A DNA stretch of 64,000 nucleotides. Source: Polychytrium aggregatum. Taxonomy: Eukaryota > Chytridiomycota > Chytridiomycetes > Polychytriales. How positions within the stretch are numbered: position 1 is the stretch's first letter; the number at the start of each line of letters is the position of its first letter. The DNA is taken from positions 1 to 64,000 of the forward strand of contig NW_026516348.1 of assembly GCF_025602895.1 (NCBI RefSeq), given 5' to 3'. The position numbers and the translations under genes are program-made. The notes below the pieces were generated by a model that saw only the letters and a list, made by a program, of their open reading frames with translations, did no database searches and was not told the origin of the DNA. Of the stretch, positions 31,395 through 40,254 are shown piece after piece.

Positions 31395-32185
31395 TGTTAG
31401 AGTCCAAAGGGGACTCAACGGCAAAAGAAGAAGTGAGCTCGAAGTGAGCTCAGGGAAAGCAAGGGTAGAGTCCGAAGTGGACTCGGAGAGGGAGCGAGGG
31501 AAGCAAAGATCCGTTCAAGATAAGACTTGTCTCGAAATGAGACGTGAGGAACACTCAGAGAATAAAGTAGAAGGCACTTTATTTAGTCCTATTTTGAACG
31601 CTAAGGTTCGACTACACATCGCGGGGGTCAGGCTATTTATAGACAAGTCCGGACTTGGCAGCGAAGGGCGGCCAAGGGAGGGAAAAGTGGGCGATCGAGC
31701 AGGGCGAAGGGGGCGATGCACGAACGAGGGCCGAGAAGGACCACCGAGACAGGCAGAGAACCAAAGCGAGAGAGGCGCAAGCAAAAGCGAAGCACCTGGC
31801 AGGAGAAACGTGCAAAGGCGAAGCAATGTGACTCAACGTCCAAGAAGCGGATTGGTCAAGTATAAGGTTGGGGCAAATGCATGCGAGATGAACAAGAGAT
31901 CGGGGCGGTCAGGCAGGTCATGAGTCACCGGTGGGGGGACACATGACCGGCAGCCGAATTGCAACCAATCGCAGCAAGGCGCGTGCACAAACAAACCGGC
32001 GCGTGCGAAGAAGACAAAGGAAGCGGAGCAGCGCGGGAAAACGGAAGTGCGGAAGGAGCGGAAAAGACAGGCAAAAGGCGGAAAATCGGAGGGGAACTGC
32101 AAGGCTACACACAAACAAACAGAAAGGCAAAAGAATAGCCAAGTGTGCAGTCAAAGTGGAGAACAAGCAGGAGCTATCCCTAACA
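31395..32185 (-). repeat. A2 5' LTR with promoter and self-primer
   Basis: 791 bp. On the minus strand TATAAATA starts at 31641 and AGCGTTCAAAAT starts at 31602, exactly 39 nt later. Its perfect 12-nt complement ATTTTGAACGCT lies at 31392-31381, two bases inside the body. AATAAA lies near 31565. Confidence 0.95.
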
Positions 32186-32190
32186 TGTTC

Positions 32191-32855
32191 CCACCTCCTT
32201 GACACTGACCGAGTCCACGGCTGGATTGCCTCCCAAACCAAGTGCCTTTGTCAAAGATCATCAAGTCCGACACAAGATGATCGCCGACGCGCTCACGGAT
32301 GCGCAACAAGTGATGGCGAAGTACTACGACCGCCGACACCAGGATGTCTCCTTTGAAGTTGGAGACCTTGTCTACCTGGACGCCGACAACATCAAGGTCC
32401 CCGAAGCCCAGTCAAAGAAGTTGTTGCCCAAGTACCGAGGACCGTTCAAGATAGCGGCCCGACCCAGTCCCCTCAACTACCTGTTGGACTTGCCACCTGG
32501 AAGCAAGCTCCATCCTGTCCTCCATGTGTCCAAGCTGCGTCGCCACACGACCCGCAGTCCAGCACAGTTCCCCGACGCCGACGAAGGTGTCCCGGACGAC
32601 GCACCACTGGAAGACGACCTCGGACAATACTATACTCAAGAATATGAAGTCGAAAGGATCGTGAGGCACAAGAAAGTGGCTGATGGGTCACTTCGGTTTT
32701 ATGTCAAGTGGGTTGGTTACCCACACTCGGGCAACACATGGCAAACACTGGAGGACTTGTCCCATGCACCCGAGGAGCTGAGTAAATACGGTAAACACCT
32801 CGAGGAGCCCCAAATAAAGAGCACACGCAGGGCTCCTCGCAGGAAGCCTTCTTAA
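32191..32855 (+). pseudogene. pol: C1 pol, right part (integrase end and chromodomain)
   Basis: Continues the frame cut at 25778. It contains the integrase C-terminal region with [13 protein letters not shown] and [12 protein letters not shown], and [13 protein letters not shown] (C2 has F where this copy has L). It ends with a chromodomain ([19 protein letters not shown], then [14 protein letters not shown]). Stop TAA at 32853-32855, nine bases before the LTR. Together with the left part it would make an almost complete integrase, but the A2 insertion separates them. Confidence 0.9.
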
Positions 32856-32864
32856 GTGTGGGAG

Positions 32865-33174
32865 TGTAGGAGATGGTATCTCCGACGCTGTGCTGCGCGT
32901 ACTGCGCGTACTGCGCGGCGCAGTGGGTCGTGACCTGTGCTGCGCTTTGCGTTTTCACGCACCGCAGGCAGGCCACCGCAGGGTATACCTGCGGGTTGCC
33001 CCCGTTCCCCCCCGTTTGTCTGGAGTTCGGTTTTATCGTGAATAAACGTAAGTGCTCCCCGAGCTCACCCGTCCGCTAGAGTAGCCTAGCACCGCCCTGT
33101 TCTGCCCCGTCCTGTCTTGTCTTGTACCCCCTCCCTCCCCGTCTTGCCCCAACGTCCCAGTAGTGGACGTTACA
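32865..33174 (+). repeat. C1 3' LTR (family C)
   Basis: 310 bp, TGTAGGAGATGG...GACGTTACA. It begins with an inverted repeat (GGAGAT/ATCTCC) and has one extra C compared with the 309-bp LTRs of C2 and C3. A GTGAATAAACG polyadenylation-type signal lies near 33040. Confidence 0.95.
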
Positions 33175-33175
33175 C

Positions 33176-33270
33176 GGGCTGCCCACGCATCATCCACCGA
33201 AACACGGGTATCTGGAGAAGGTGCTCGAGCGTATCGAGTCCGCAAAACCCAAAGATGTTCAACCATATCT
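33176..33270 (+). pseudogene. Possible C-terminal remnant of a virus-like gene cut by C1
   Basis: Directly after the C1 LTR a plus-strand frame reads GLPTHHPPKHGYLEKVLERI and continues to a TAG at 33268-33270. Codon use and the charged helical character resemble the neighbouring virus-like genes. No start is present. It may be the 3' end of a gene whose 5' part was lost when the C1/B region rearranged. Too short to assign; chance is a real alternative. Confidence 0.3.
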
Positions 33271-33380
33271 CTAGTGGTAAAACCAGTACGGTACCAGGAT
33301 CATTTTGCAACCGCTGCGCGCACATGAGTCAATGATGTCCTCAATTCAGGTGAGACCACAATTTATTGGTGGTTTTTTGT

Positions 33381-34466
33381 TCATACTCTTGTCAGAGCAA
33401 GACATTGGCGCCCAATGCGGTTGCTACGAAAGTCCTCGATCAACTCAATGCAGTGGTAGCTGGAGGAGTACACCTGGCTAGTGCAGATGTACACCGGCTC
33501 GCTTTGCTGGTGGTCGAGATACCGCTGCTGGAGCCATTTCAGGGCCATCGAGAGCAAGCGCGGATCCTCGAATCCCAGTGCGTCGATGATGAAGTCGCGG
33601 ATGAACGCATCCCCGATCCATTCCCGAAGGAAGACGGTCCAGTTGTGGAGGTTCTTGTCACCCTCGTAAGTCCGAAACACCTCTCGGCATGTTTTTGGAA
33701 GAACCAGCATTGTGGCGGGATTGGCTGGTATGCCAGCAACGACAGAGTACAGGTCTCGCCAAACCTGCCGTTTGACGACACCGCGACCCGCTTGTGCATT
33801 CTTGCTACAGGTGACCATCCAGAGTTCCTTGTGGATCGGATCAAGTGCCCCCGTTGCTCGAAAGATCGGATCGACCGCCTTGAAGAGATCCCAGTGGCAT
33901 CGAGTCGCGCACATATACGCAAATCCAGGTGAGTCGACAGCCGCCGGGAAGTGCTTTTGCAGCACGCGCATGTAGTCGGCCGATGGTGGGGGGTGCTCCT
34001 GCATGAGCTCGATGATATCGGTTTCTTGAAACTTGGCGTATGGCACCAGGCGTTCGTAAGCCTGGATGACTCGGCCGCAGATCGGGACTCGTAGCGCAAA
34101 GTGCAGTGACTGGGTCACTTGCTTGGTCGGCTGCGAAGCGAGATGCTCGGCGTAGGCTCTGATCATGCTGTGTCTCGGCTTGTCGTAGGCGATGCAGGAC
34201 CAGATGATATAGGGTATGTCGATCATACCCTCGAGGCTGGTGCACGACCAGATGAATCCCAGGTCCGACTGGATCAACAGCATCGGCGAAACGGGGCGGT
34301 TCTTGATATTGCGCAGAAAGTACGTGCGCAATATCGCTTTCGATCGCTTGCTGGTTTGGGCGAGTGCTTCGATCGATTCGAGATCCATGGCGTCGATCAG
34401 CGCGGATCCCACAGGTAAGTAGCGGACGAGCAGATCAAGGAGGTCGACGACAATGGCGGTAGTCAT
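33381..34466 (-). CDS. Uncharacterised virus-like protein, 361 aa, F-box-like N-terminus possible
   Basis: I do not recognise the family. The N-terminus (LLVRYLPVGSALIDAMDLES, then IEALAQTSKRSKAIL) has the look of an F-box or similar short helical adaptor. The rest is helical with many cysteines and tryptophans and shows no transmembrane segment. On the minus strand a TATATAAAG box lies about 60 bases upstream of the ATG (34512-34520). Downstream, AATAAA on the minus strand (revcomp of TTTATT at 33362) lies just past the stop. First of three same-strand genes (this one, 34533-35003, 35049-36146), separated by gaps of 66 and 45 bp. Confidence 0.75.
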   Translation of the reverse strand: MTTAIVVDLLDLLVRYLPVGSALIDAMDLESIEALAQTSKRSKAILRTYFLRNIKNRPVSPMLLIQSDLGFIWSCTSLEGMIDIPYIIWSCIAYDKPRHSMIRAYAEHLASQPTKQVTQSLHFALRVPICGRVIQAYERLVPYAKFQETDIIELMQEHPPPSADYMRVLQKHFPAAVDSPGFAYMCATRCHWDLFKAVDPIFRATGALDPIHKELWMVTCSKNAQAGRGVVKRQVWRDLYSVVAGIPANPATMLVLPKTCREVFRTYEGDKNLHNWTVFLREWIGDAFIRDFIIDALGFEDPRLLSMALKWLQQRYLDHQQSEPVYICTSQVYSSSYHCIELIEDFRSNRIGRQCLALTRV

Positions 34467-34532
34467 GATGGACGACGGATGGTGTGGGCAGCAGAGATGG
34501 GGATGATCGACTCGCTTTATATATTGACGGGT

Positions 34533-35003
34533 TCAGGCGAATGGGTCAAACGACGACAACTCAACAGGGTTCTCCGCATACTCGTACGTGATCCCCGCCT
34601 TCCCTTTGAAGAACCACACAGACTTGATCCGGAGCGAGCACGAGATCGTGGACCCTAGCGAGGCCGACGGTGGGAGACCGAAACCGCCTGATCGCGGCGC
34701 ACCGGGCTTGACCTTCAGATAACCGTTGTAGATGCTCGGACGGAACACCTTCGGGACGTCTTCCGGCAGGATGATGAGCTTGTGGAAGAACCCGCCAAAG
34801 ACAACTTCGGGATCTTGCAACGCAGAGAGAACGGCTCGGTCGATCGCTTCAAAGACGTCATGGTGGCTTTGAAGGTAGAGCTGCTCGGTGCCGTGCAAGA
34901 CGGCCTTCACGTCATTCAACAATATGGTGGGTGGCTCGATGCACCACATGGTGCTGCTGTCGGGTTTGCGCACGACGCGGATGGCTTGGATGTTGTCGCT
35001 CAT
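34533..35003 (-). CDS. Uncharacterised virus-like protein, 156 aa
   Basis: Starts MSDNIQAIRVVRKPDSSTMW. Predicted soluble alpha/beta protein with no membrane segment or known motif. The C-terminal half is strand-rich (TISCSLRIKSVWFFKGKAGI). Clean open frame with the same GC-rich third positions as its neighbours, and short intergenic gaps, so it is probably real. Function unknown. Confidence 0.7.
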   Translation of the reverse strand: MSDNIQAIRVVRKPDSSTMWCIEPPTILLNDVKAVLHGTEQLYLQSHHDVFEAIDRAVLSALQDPEVVFGGFFHKLIILPEDVPKVFRPSIYNGYLKVKPGAPRSGGFGLPPSASLGSTISCSLRIKSVWFFKGKAGITYEYAENPVELSSFDPFA

Positions 35004-35048
35004 GATGTGCTTCTCATGGAATCGGTATCCTTACTTTGGTTTTTCGAT

Positions 35049-36146
35049 CTAGTCAAACAGCGCGATGCGGACCTGGTCTTCCGGTTTCTTCCGCGGCGCA
35101 CGGGGGCGACGCACCCCATTCGTTCCCTTGGACCGCACGCTATCGGCGACGCTGTGGTTGTCATCATCGTCGCGGGAACTGGATGTACTCACGACACCGG
35201 GAGCCTGAGTGGGTGGCGCTGGTGGCGGTGACACAACGGGCACTGCCGCTGGTGCAGGAGGCACGGCATTCGGCATGGTAATGTTCACCACGGGAATCGA
35301 GGGTGGTAGCTCGGTGATATTGGGCTGTTGGTACTGCTGCTGCCGCATTCTCTCGAGCTGCAGTCGGATCTGGTCGTCAACCTGTCTCCGCAGCGCCTCC
35401 TCCTTCTCGCGCTGGATGCGTTGCATGCGCTCAATGATTTCCTTCTCACGCTGCTTGTTCAACAGGGCAAAGCCAAAGGACGTACCAAGGCCGAGTGCAA
35501 GCGAGATCTCCGGGGACATCTTCATGCGGTCCTTGTACTTTTCAATCAGCTCCTGCAAGACCTGGTCGTACTCGCCCTTGTCTTCGACATCATACTGGAT
35601 CTTGCGAGCCCAGTCGGTCATGTCAACGCCGGTGAGTTCGAGCGTGTTGTTGAGGTAGACCACACCATCCGCAGCAAACAGGAGCATTTTGCGCCAGAAC
35701 GCCATCGACGAGCTGAATGTGCGGCGGCTCATGTTCAACGCGCGTGCATTGTGGATGTCTTCGATATCGTCGTCCATGGTGAACTTGCGCGCACCCGGGT
35801 CACTCTTACTCTCCTGCTCCCACAGCGAGATCAACCTGGCCTTTTCGGACCGTTTATCTTCCTCGGACGGCTGCTTGGTATGTGGCTGAGATTGCACTGG
35901 AGGTGGCGGGGGTGGTGCAGTGAATCGAGGAGAGTCGTTGAAGGTGTCGGCATCAGAGCGGAAGATTGGAGAGCCTGGCTTGGGCGATGGTGGGGCGAGG
36001 ATGATTGGACTTGGAGGTCGTGGGGGCGGCGAAGGAGGCAGAGCGACTTTGCTTGCATTTGAGATCTCGATACTGGGTCCGTTGGGCCCTGGTGTTTGAT
36101 GGATCTTGTCCATGTTGGCCATGAGTGAGTCGAGGTGATCGTCCAT
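35049..36146 (-). CDS. DUF5767-like Nucleocytoviricota protein, 365 aa
   Basis: The central part has the layout of a protein family widespread in giant viruses (recalled as DUF5767). A FTMDDDIEDI segment is followed by FWRKMLLFAADGVVYLNN, then a DKGEYDQVLQELIEKYKD block, then KMSPEISLALGLGTSFGFAL, where a hydrophobic helix sits. Flanking regions are low complexity: a proline-rich N-terminus (PPSPPPRPPSP) and, after a charged coiled coil (KQREKEIIERMQRIQREKEE), a proline/glutamine-rich tail. Role unknown; members are often suspected virion or membrane-associated proteins. Upstream, at 36176-36187, is a 12-mer shared with the cyclin-like gene. Confidence 0.8.
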   Translation of the reverse strand: MDDHLDSLMANMDKIHQTPGPNGPSIEISNASKVALPPSPPPRPPSPIILAPPSPKPGSPIFRSDADTFNDSPRFTAPPPPPPVQSQPHTKQPSEEDKRSEKARLISLWEQESKSDPGARKFTMDDDIEDIHNARALNMSRRTFSSSMAFWRKMLLFAADGVVYLNNTLELTGVDMTDWARKIQYDVEDKGEYDQVLQELIEKYKDRMKMSPEISLALGLGTSFGFALLNKQREKEIIERMQRIQREKEEALRRQVDDQIRLQLERMRQQQYQQPNITELPPSIPVVNITMPNAVPPAPAAVPVVSPPPAPPTQAPGVVSTSSSRDDDDNHSVADSVRSKGTNGVRRPRAPRKKPEDQVRIALFD

Positions 36147-36175
36147 CGGTTCGGAATCTTATCTGTGGACATATA

Positions 36176-36187
36176 CATTTTCCCTCA
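36176..36187 (-). promoter_or_regulatory. Candidate virus promoter element TGAGGGAAAATG
   Basis: Lies 30 bases upstream of the ATG at 36146. The identical 12-mer occurs on the same strand at 41816-41827 in front of the cyclin-like gene, and I found it nowhere else in the window. Confidence 0.4.
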
Positions 36188-36246
36188 TTAGTGCAGCGCA
36201 TCGCCAGTGAGAAAAAAGATCCCCGGGCTGGAAAGAAGACGACGCA

Positions 36247-36771
36247 ATGAACTTTCAGAATTCGCTCGTATACTACCACCAACCCCAAATCCCCTCAGCC
36301 AACCCGATCGGCGCAGAGCGGCTAGAATTCCTCATCTCCCAGGTACCCACGCTGAACAACAAGTACAACGAGTCGCTCCAGCGAACATACTTGCACGCAC
36401 GCTTCTTCTCCAAAGCCAACATCGACACCATCCAATCCATGATCGCCGACAAAATCCTTCTCCTCACCAAGAAGCACATTGGCCGCCAGTCCGACACGAA
36501 TCTCATGATCCTGATGGAGTCGGTCTATGTCGGTTGGGCTCACAATGTGGATGAGGCATCGCTCTCTGAGGCAGAGCTGGAGCAGCACATCCAGGGTGAG
36601 CTGTCGCTGCTGAATGCCAGGGCCACCAACGTAGCCGTCCCAAAGATCCTGTCGCAAATGGAGCAGCTGGTGTGTTTCATCCGCGACACCACACAGCACA
36701 CAAAGACACTGACCCAGCTCCCTCAGTTCGTTGAAATCACAGGCACCAAGACATACGAGCTGTTCAAGTGA
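36247..36771 (+). CDS. DUF5761-like Nucleocytoviricota protein, 174 aa
   Basis: Carries the diagnostic pattern of a small giant-virus family (recalled as DUF5761). These are ARFFSKANIDTIQSMIADKI, then KKHIGRQSDTNLMILMES, then an ending with NVAVPKILSQMEQLVCFIRD and TQLPQFV. Function unproven; homologues are conserved across many families of the phylum and may be virion components. It diverges from the DUF5767-like gene across a 100-bp intergenic region and converges on the VLTF-2-like gene, whose original stop lay only 6 bases beyond this stop. Confidence 0.82.
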   Translation: MNFQNSLVYYHQPQIPSANPIGAERLEFLISQVPTLNNKYNESLQRTYLHARFFSKANIDTIQSMIADKILLLTKKHIGRQSDTNLMILMESVYVGWAHNVDEASLSEAELEQHIQGELSLLNARATNVAVPKILSQMEQLVCFIRDTTQHTKTLTQLPQFVEITGTKTYELFK

Positions 36772-36798
36772 ATCGTTTCACGCTTTATTGACCAACAC

Positions 36799-37217
36799 TG
36801 TGATGACCAGCATCACAACGGACCAATGAGATTGTCCCGCATGCTCTCGCCCTCCGCACCAATCATGAGTCCCCACGTGTTTGTTTGCCCCCATGCATGA
36901 GCACGCGCCGTTGCCACCCGCGTCTACTGGTTTCCTGCCTCCCCCACCGCTCGGCACATGTCCCCGGGCTGTGCCAAGCCTCTCTCGCTTGCACACCAGC
37001 CACTCTCGCACCCCCTTCTCGCTTCTCTGTGATGCTCCACCCTTCTCGCCCACTTTTGCCCCTCGACCTTCTCCCGGTCTATAAATAGCCCTGCATGTCT
37101 GAGCCTATGTTGAACACCAGTTCGAACAAAACTTGTTCTTTGGTGTTCGGGGCTAAAAGCTAATAAAGCTCATACCAAGCACTTGGTCTTCGTCCTTGCG
37201 CTTGTTCACTCCTTACA
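36799..37217 (+). repeat. B3 5' LTR
   Basis: 419 bp, same hairpin, TATA box, self-primer and AATAAA arrangement as the B1 LTR. The self-primer complement follows from 37219. Confidence 0.96.
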
Positions 37218-37394
37218 CTTTGTTCGAACTCTCTTCTACTGATACCACCTGCTTGGTATCTTCCGCTCCTAGCCCCGCCCCTTTCCTAGTCCTGTCCGAA
37301 CCTCAAGCACACTTGTGTCTGAGCCCTCTTCGCTCTCCTGTTCTTGAACCTCCTCGCTTTTTTTTTTTTTCCCAGTCCCAGTCCCAGTCCCGCC

Positions 37395-38372
37395 ATGGAT
37401 CCTGCCCTCGTGGACCGCCTCCGTGCCTTGGAGGCCGAGCTCGCCGAGCTCCGGACAGCTCGCGATGCTCCTGCCGCTGGGTACAGCGTGCAGATGCCGG
37501 ACCGTTACGACGGTAACCGGCAAGGGTTCCGGGCATTCGTAAATCAGTGCAAACTGTATATACGAATGCAGCCCCACCGGTTCCCTGCTGACCCGATTAA
37601 GGTCGGATTCGTCATTAGTCTGCTCACTGGACCGGCTCTCCAGTGGGCGACTCCGATGCTTGAGATGGGTGATCCCCGACTCAACTCTTTTGGCGATTTC
37701 CTAGAACGCTTTTCCAAAGTGTTTGACGACCCTGATCGGGCCAGGACTGCCGAGTCAGTGATCACCACACTGTCTCAGGGCAACCGCCCGTGCGCAGTCT
37801 ATGCATCCGAGTTCCTTCGTATTGCCGCCGATACGACTTGGAACGACGGTGCAAAGATCTCGTTCTTCCGACTTGGCTTGTCGGATGATGTCAGAGACGA
37901 ACTTTCGCGAGTTCGCCCTCTGCCACGAGATCTGGAGGAGTACATCGAGCTTTGTAACGAGCTCGATGCACGAATCCGCGAGCGCCGTCAAGAGCGCCGA
38001 AGCACGCCTGCCCGCTACCGGTCTTCCCAGTTCGCCTTTGGTTCCGCCTCCGCTGCCGTTCCCGCCATCGCTCCCGCGCCCGTCCTCGCTCCGCCGCACC
38101 CCTCCTACATTGTTTCCGAGCCCATGCAAGTGGACTCTGCCGTCTCTGGACCCCTGACCGCCGAGGAGAAACAACGCCGCCGCCGCTTTGGACTCTGCCT
38201 GTACTGTGGCAAGAAGGGCCACTTGGTACGAAACTGCCCCGTCAAGTTTGGATCTACCAGAGCTACCGGACCGCCCCCTGGACCTCCCGGCCCGAGGATC
38301 ATCCGCACCATCGTTTACGAAGATGGAGAAGTGCAAGACTTCAGTTCGGGAAACGACCAGGCCCGGTTCTAA
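37395..38372 (+). CDS. gag: B3 Gag
   Basis: Intact 325-residue Gag identical to B1 and B2, with coiled coil, capsid core and zinc knuckle CLYCGKKGHLVRNC. Because B3 has lost its polymerase, this Gag could package non-autonomous RNA if autonomous copies supply enzymes. The ATG is in the same CCGCCATGG context. A longer in-frame start exists upstream (37344) that would translate the poly-T tract; I prefer 37395. Confidence 0.93.
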   Translation: MDPALVDRLRALEAELAELRTARDAPAAGYSVQMPDRYDGNRQGFRAFVNQCKLYIRMQPHRFPADPIKVGFVISLLTGPALQWATPMLEMGDPRLNSFGDFLERFSKVFDDPDRARTAESVITTLSQGNRPCAVYASEFLRIAADTTWNDGAKISFFRLGLSDDVRDELSRVRPLPRDLEEYIELCNELDARIRERRQERRSTPARYRSSQFAFGSASAAVPAIAPAPVLAPPHPSYIVSEPMQVDSAVSGPLTAEEKQRRRRFGLCLYCGKKGHLVRNCPVKFGSTRATGPPPGPPGPRIIRTIVYEDGEVQDFSSGNDQARF

Positions 38373-38431
38373 GTGAAGGCCTTGAACCGGAGCCGTGCCC
38401 ACCGCCTTCCGAAAGTGAAGACATTGGTAAG

Positions 38432-39835
38432 GTGCCTTTGGTAAGTACTGGGGAAGCAGTGATGTGCGGACAGCTTCGCCTTGCCTCTGGACCGGCGGAC
38501 ACTCTCAGCTCTGGCATAGTACCCGTGGCACCTCTGGTGTCACTGGGAACTGCACCTCATCCACAGGTGCAAATACCTGAGCTGTCCTGCCAACCCTCGG
38601 CAAAGTTAACTGTCTGTGCTAGCCGCAACCCTGGTGCCGAAGCTGGTACCGAACCAAAGTCTTGTGTTTCGTCTGTTCGTCGTTGCTCGTTGGTTGTTCC
38701 CGTCGCTGTTCGTCTTCCTTCTGGTGATTCTCTGTCGTGCGAAGGACTTGTCGATTCTGGTGCCTCTGGCAACTTTATCGACGAGGACTTTGTTGCTCGA
38801 CACTCTGTCCCCACCTGCTCCAAGGCTTCGCCCTTGGCAGTGGAAGGCGTGGATGGTAAGCCGCTGTCGTCTGGCCCCATCCTCCGCGAGACTGCTCCAC
38901 TCGAGGTGATTCTCGGGGACGTCTCGCAACGCCTTCGGTTCGATGTGATCAGGTCTCCACATCAACCACTTATCCTTGGCTTTCCTTGGTTGCGCACCGC
39001 CGAGCCCAAGATTGTCTGGTCTCGCGGTCTTCTTTGTCTCCCTCCTTCTGTTGATTCCGACCCCTCTCCATGCACTACTTCTCTTTCGTCTTGCTCCACT
39101 TCCTCCAATGTCACTCCCCTTCTTGATGATTCCACTCCTTTGATTGATCTAAGCTCCTCTCCTACGCTCCCACCTTCGTCTTCCCCTTCTTGTCTTGTTC
39201 CTCCCGAACCCCTTCGCTCTTCCCAAACCCCTTCTTCTGTTGTCAGTTCTCTTTCCCTCCTTGATGTACCTCCTCCTGTTGTTTGTTCTTCGGACATTGT
39301 TCAGAATAAAGTAACCGTCGAACATTATTCTGACCTTGTCCACGCCCCTCCTCTCAGCTCGGACGCTCCTCTCCGCGTCTGCAGCATTGATTACCGCTCG
39401 ATGCGCGAGTCTTTGGATGCATGCAGGCATGGAACGCAACCCCTGACCATCTTTCAGGTCCATGTCCTGCCCACTGACGAGCCGAGCACTGCGACTGTCG
39501 AAGTGCCTGCGGAGTACAAGGACTTCCTGTCTGTTTTCTCTAAACAGGAAGCTGACTCCTTGCCTCCGCATCGCCCTTATGACTGCCCCATTGACTTGGA
39601 GCCGGGCAAGTCGCCAAAGTTCGGGCCTCTGTACTCACTGTCCGAGCCCGAACTTCACGCTCTGCGTGACTATCTCATCGATTGGAAAGGCTACCCGGTC
39701 ACCGATCGAAGTTGGGAGCCCGCCGACATTGTCTTTGCCCCAACGGTGGCCGCGGAGTACCACCGACGCTACCCAGACAAGCCTGGCCCCAGGAGAACTC
39801 AAGATGGAACACGCCGTAGTTTAAGGAGGAGATAG
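38432..39835 (+). CDS. pol: B3 deleted Pol: protease fused to chromodomain tail
   Basis: 467-codon frame. It keeps the aspartic protease ([10 protein letters not shown]) and the linker up to ELHALRDYL, then jumps in frame to IDWKGYPVTDRSWEP, the second half of the chromodomain. Reverse transcriptase, RNase H and integrase are gone. The junction ACTATCTC at 39669-39676 occurs in B1 at both 14701-14708 and 17320-17327, exactly 2619 bp apart. No catalytic function beyond proteolysis remains. Confidence 0.92.
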   Translation: MPLVSTGEAVMCGQLRLASGPADTLSSGIVPVAPLVSLGTAPHPQVQIPELSCQPSAKLTVCASRNPGAEAGTEPKSCVSSVRRCSLVVPVAVRLPSGDSLSCEGLVDSGASGNFIDEDFVARHSVPTCSKASPLAVEGVDGKPLSSGPILRETAPLEVILGDVSQRLRFDVIRSPHQPLILGFPWLRTAEPKIVWSRGLLCLPPSVDSDPSPCTTSLSSCSTSSNVTPLLDDSTPLIDLSSSPTLPPSSSPSCLVPPEPLRSSQTPSSVVSSLSLLDVPPPVVCSSDIVQNKVTVEHYSDLVHAPPLSSDAPLRVCSIDYRSMRESLDACRHGTQPLTIFQVHVLPTDEPSTATVEVPAEYKDFLSVFSKQEADSLPPHRPYDCPIDLEPGKSPKFGPLYSLSEPELHALRDYLIDWKGYPVTDRSWEPADIVFAPTVAAEYHRRYPDKPGPRRTQDGTRRSLRRR

Positions 39836-40254
39836 TGTGATGACCAGCATCACAACGGACCAATGAGATTGTCCCGCATGCTCTCGCCCTCCGCACCAAT
39901 CATGAGTCCCCACGTGTTTGTTTGCCCCCATGCATGAGCACGCGCCGTTGCCACCCGCGTCTACTGGTTTCCTGCCTCCCCCACCGCTCGGCACATGTCC
40001 CCGGGCTGTGCCAAGCCTCTCTCGCTTGCACACCAGCCACTCTCGCACCCCCTTCTCGCTTCTCTGTGATGCTCCACCCTTCTCGCCCACTTTTGCCCCT
40101 CGACCTTCTCCCGGTCTATAAATAGCCCTGCATGTCTGAGCCTATGTTGAACACCAGTTCGAACAAAACTTGTTCTTTGGTGTTCGGGGCTAAAAGCTAA
40201 TAAAGCTCATACCAAGCACTTGGTCTTCGTCCTTGCGCTTGTTCACTCCTTACA
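39836..40254 (+). repeat. B3 3' LTR
   Basis: 419 bp, ends CTTACA and is followed by the AACAC duplicate. Its reverse strand supplies the last codons and stop of the VLTF-2-like frame. Confidence 0.96.

Larger units (their letters stand above)
25779..32185 (-). mobile_element. A2: intact family A chromovirus
   Basis: 6407 bp on the minus strand with two 791-bp LTRs and a perfect TGTTC target duplication on both sides. Gag and pol are both open. The LTRs differ at few positions (for example GGACAGG versus GACAGG), indicating a recent insertion. It is inserted in family C pol. This copy shows what A1 looked like before decay and before the B-prime insertion. Confidence 0.95.
23563..33174 (+). 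mobile_element. C1: family C chromovirus lacking its 5' part, split by A2
   Basis: Begins abruptly inside pol, just upstream of the reverse transcriptase domain, at the junction with the B2 3' LTR. It runs to a 310-bp 3' LTR (32865-33174). The 5' LTR, gag and protease are absent. A2 interrupts it at 25779-32185 with a TGTTC duplication (25774-25778 and 32186-32190). By comparison with C2, nothing else is missing between 23563 and 33174. Confidence 0.92.
36799..40254 (+). mobile_element. B3: internally deleted family B chromovirus
   Basis: 3456 bp, two 419-bp LTRs and a perfect AACAC target duplication (36794-36798 and 40255-40259). Compared with B1 it lacks 2619 bp of pol and has a 13-T leader tract. 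Inserted in the last codons of the VLTF-2-like gene. Confidence 0.96.

Noticed and set aside
32877-32925. Short GCGTACTGC repeats suggestive of a CRISPR or satellite array
   Set aside because: Only two or three copies, located inside the family C LTR and present in every family C LTR.
33033-33266. Minus-strand frame spanning the end of C1 LTR and the flank
   Set aside because: Mostly LTR sequence; the same frame recurs at other family C LTRs with unrelated flanks.
39669-39676. B3 pol gap read as a spliced intron in B1 (14709-17327)
   Set aside because: The missing 2619 bp encode reverse transcriptase, RNase H and integrase, and the borders are a microhomology without GT-AG, so it is a deletion in B3.
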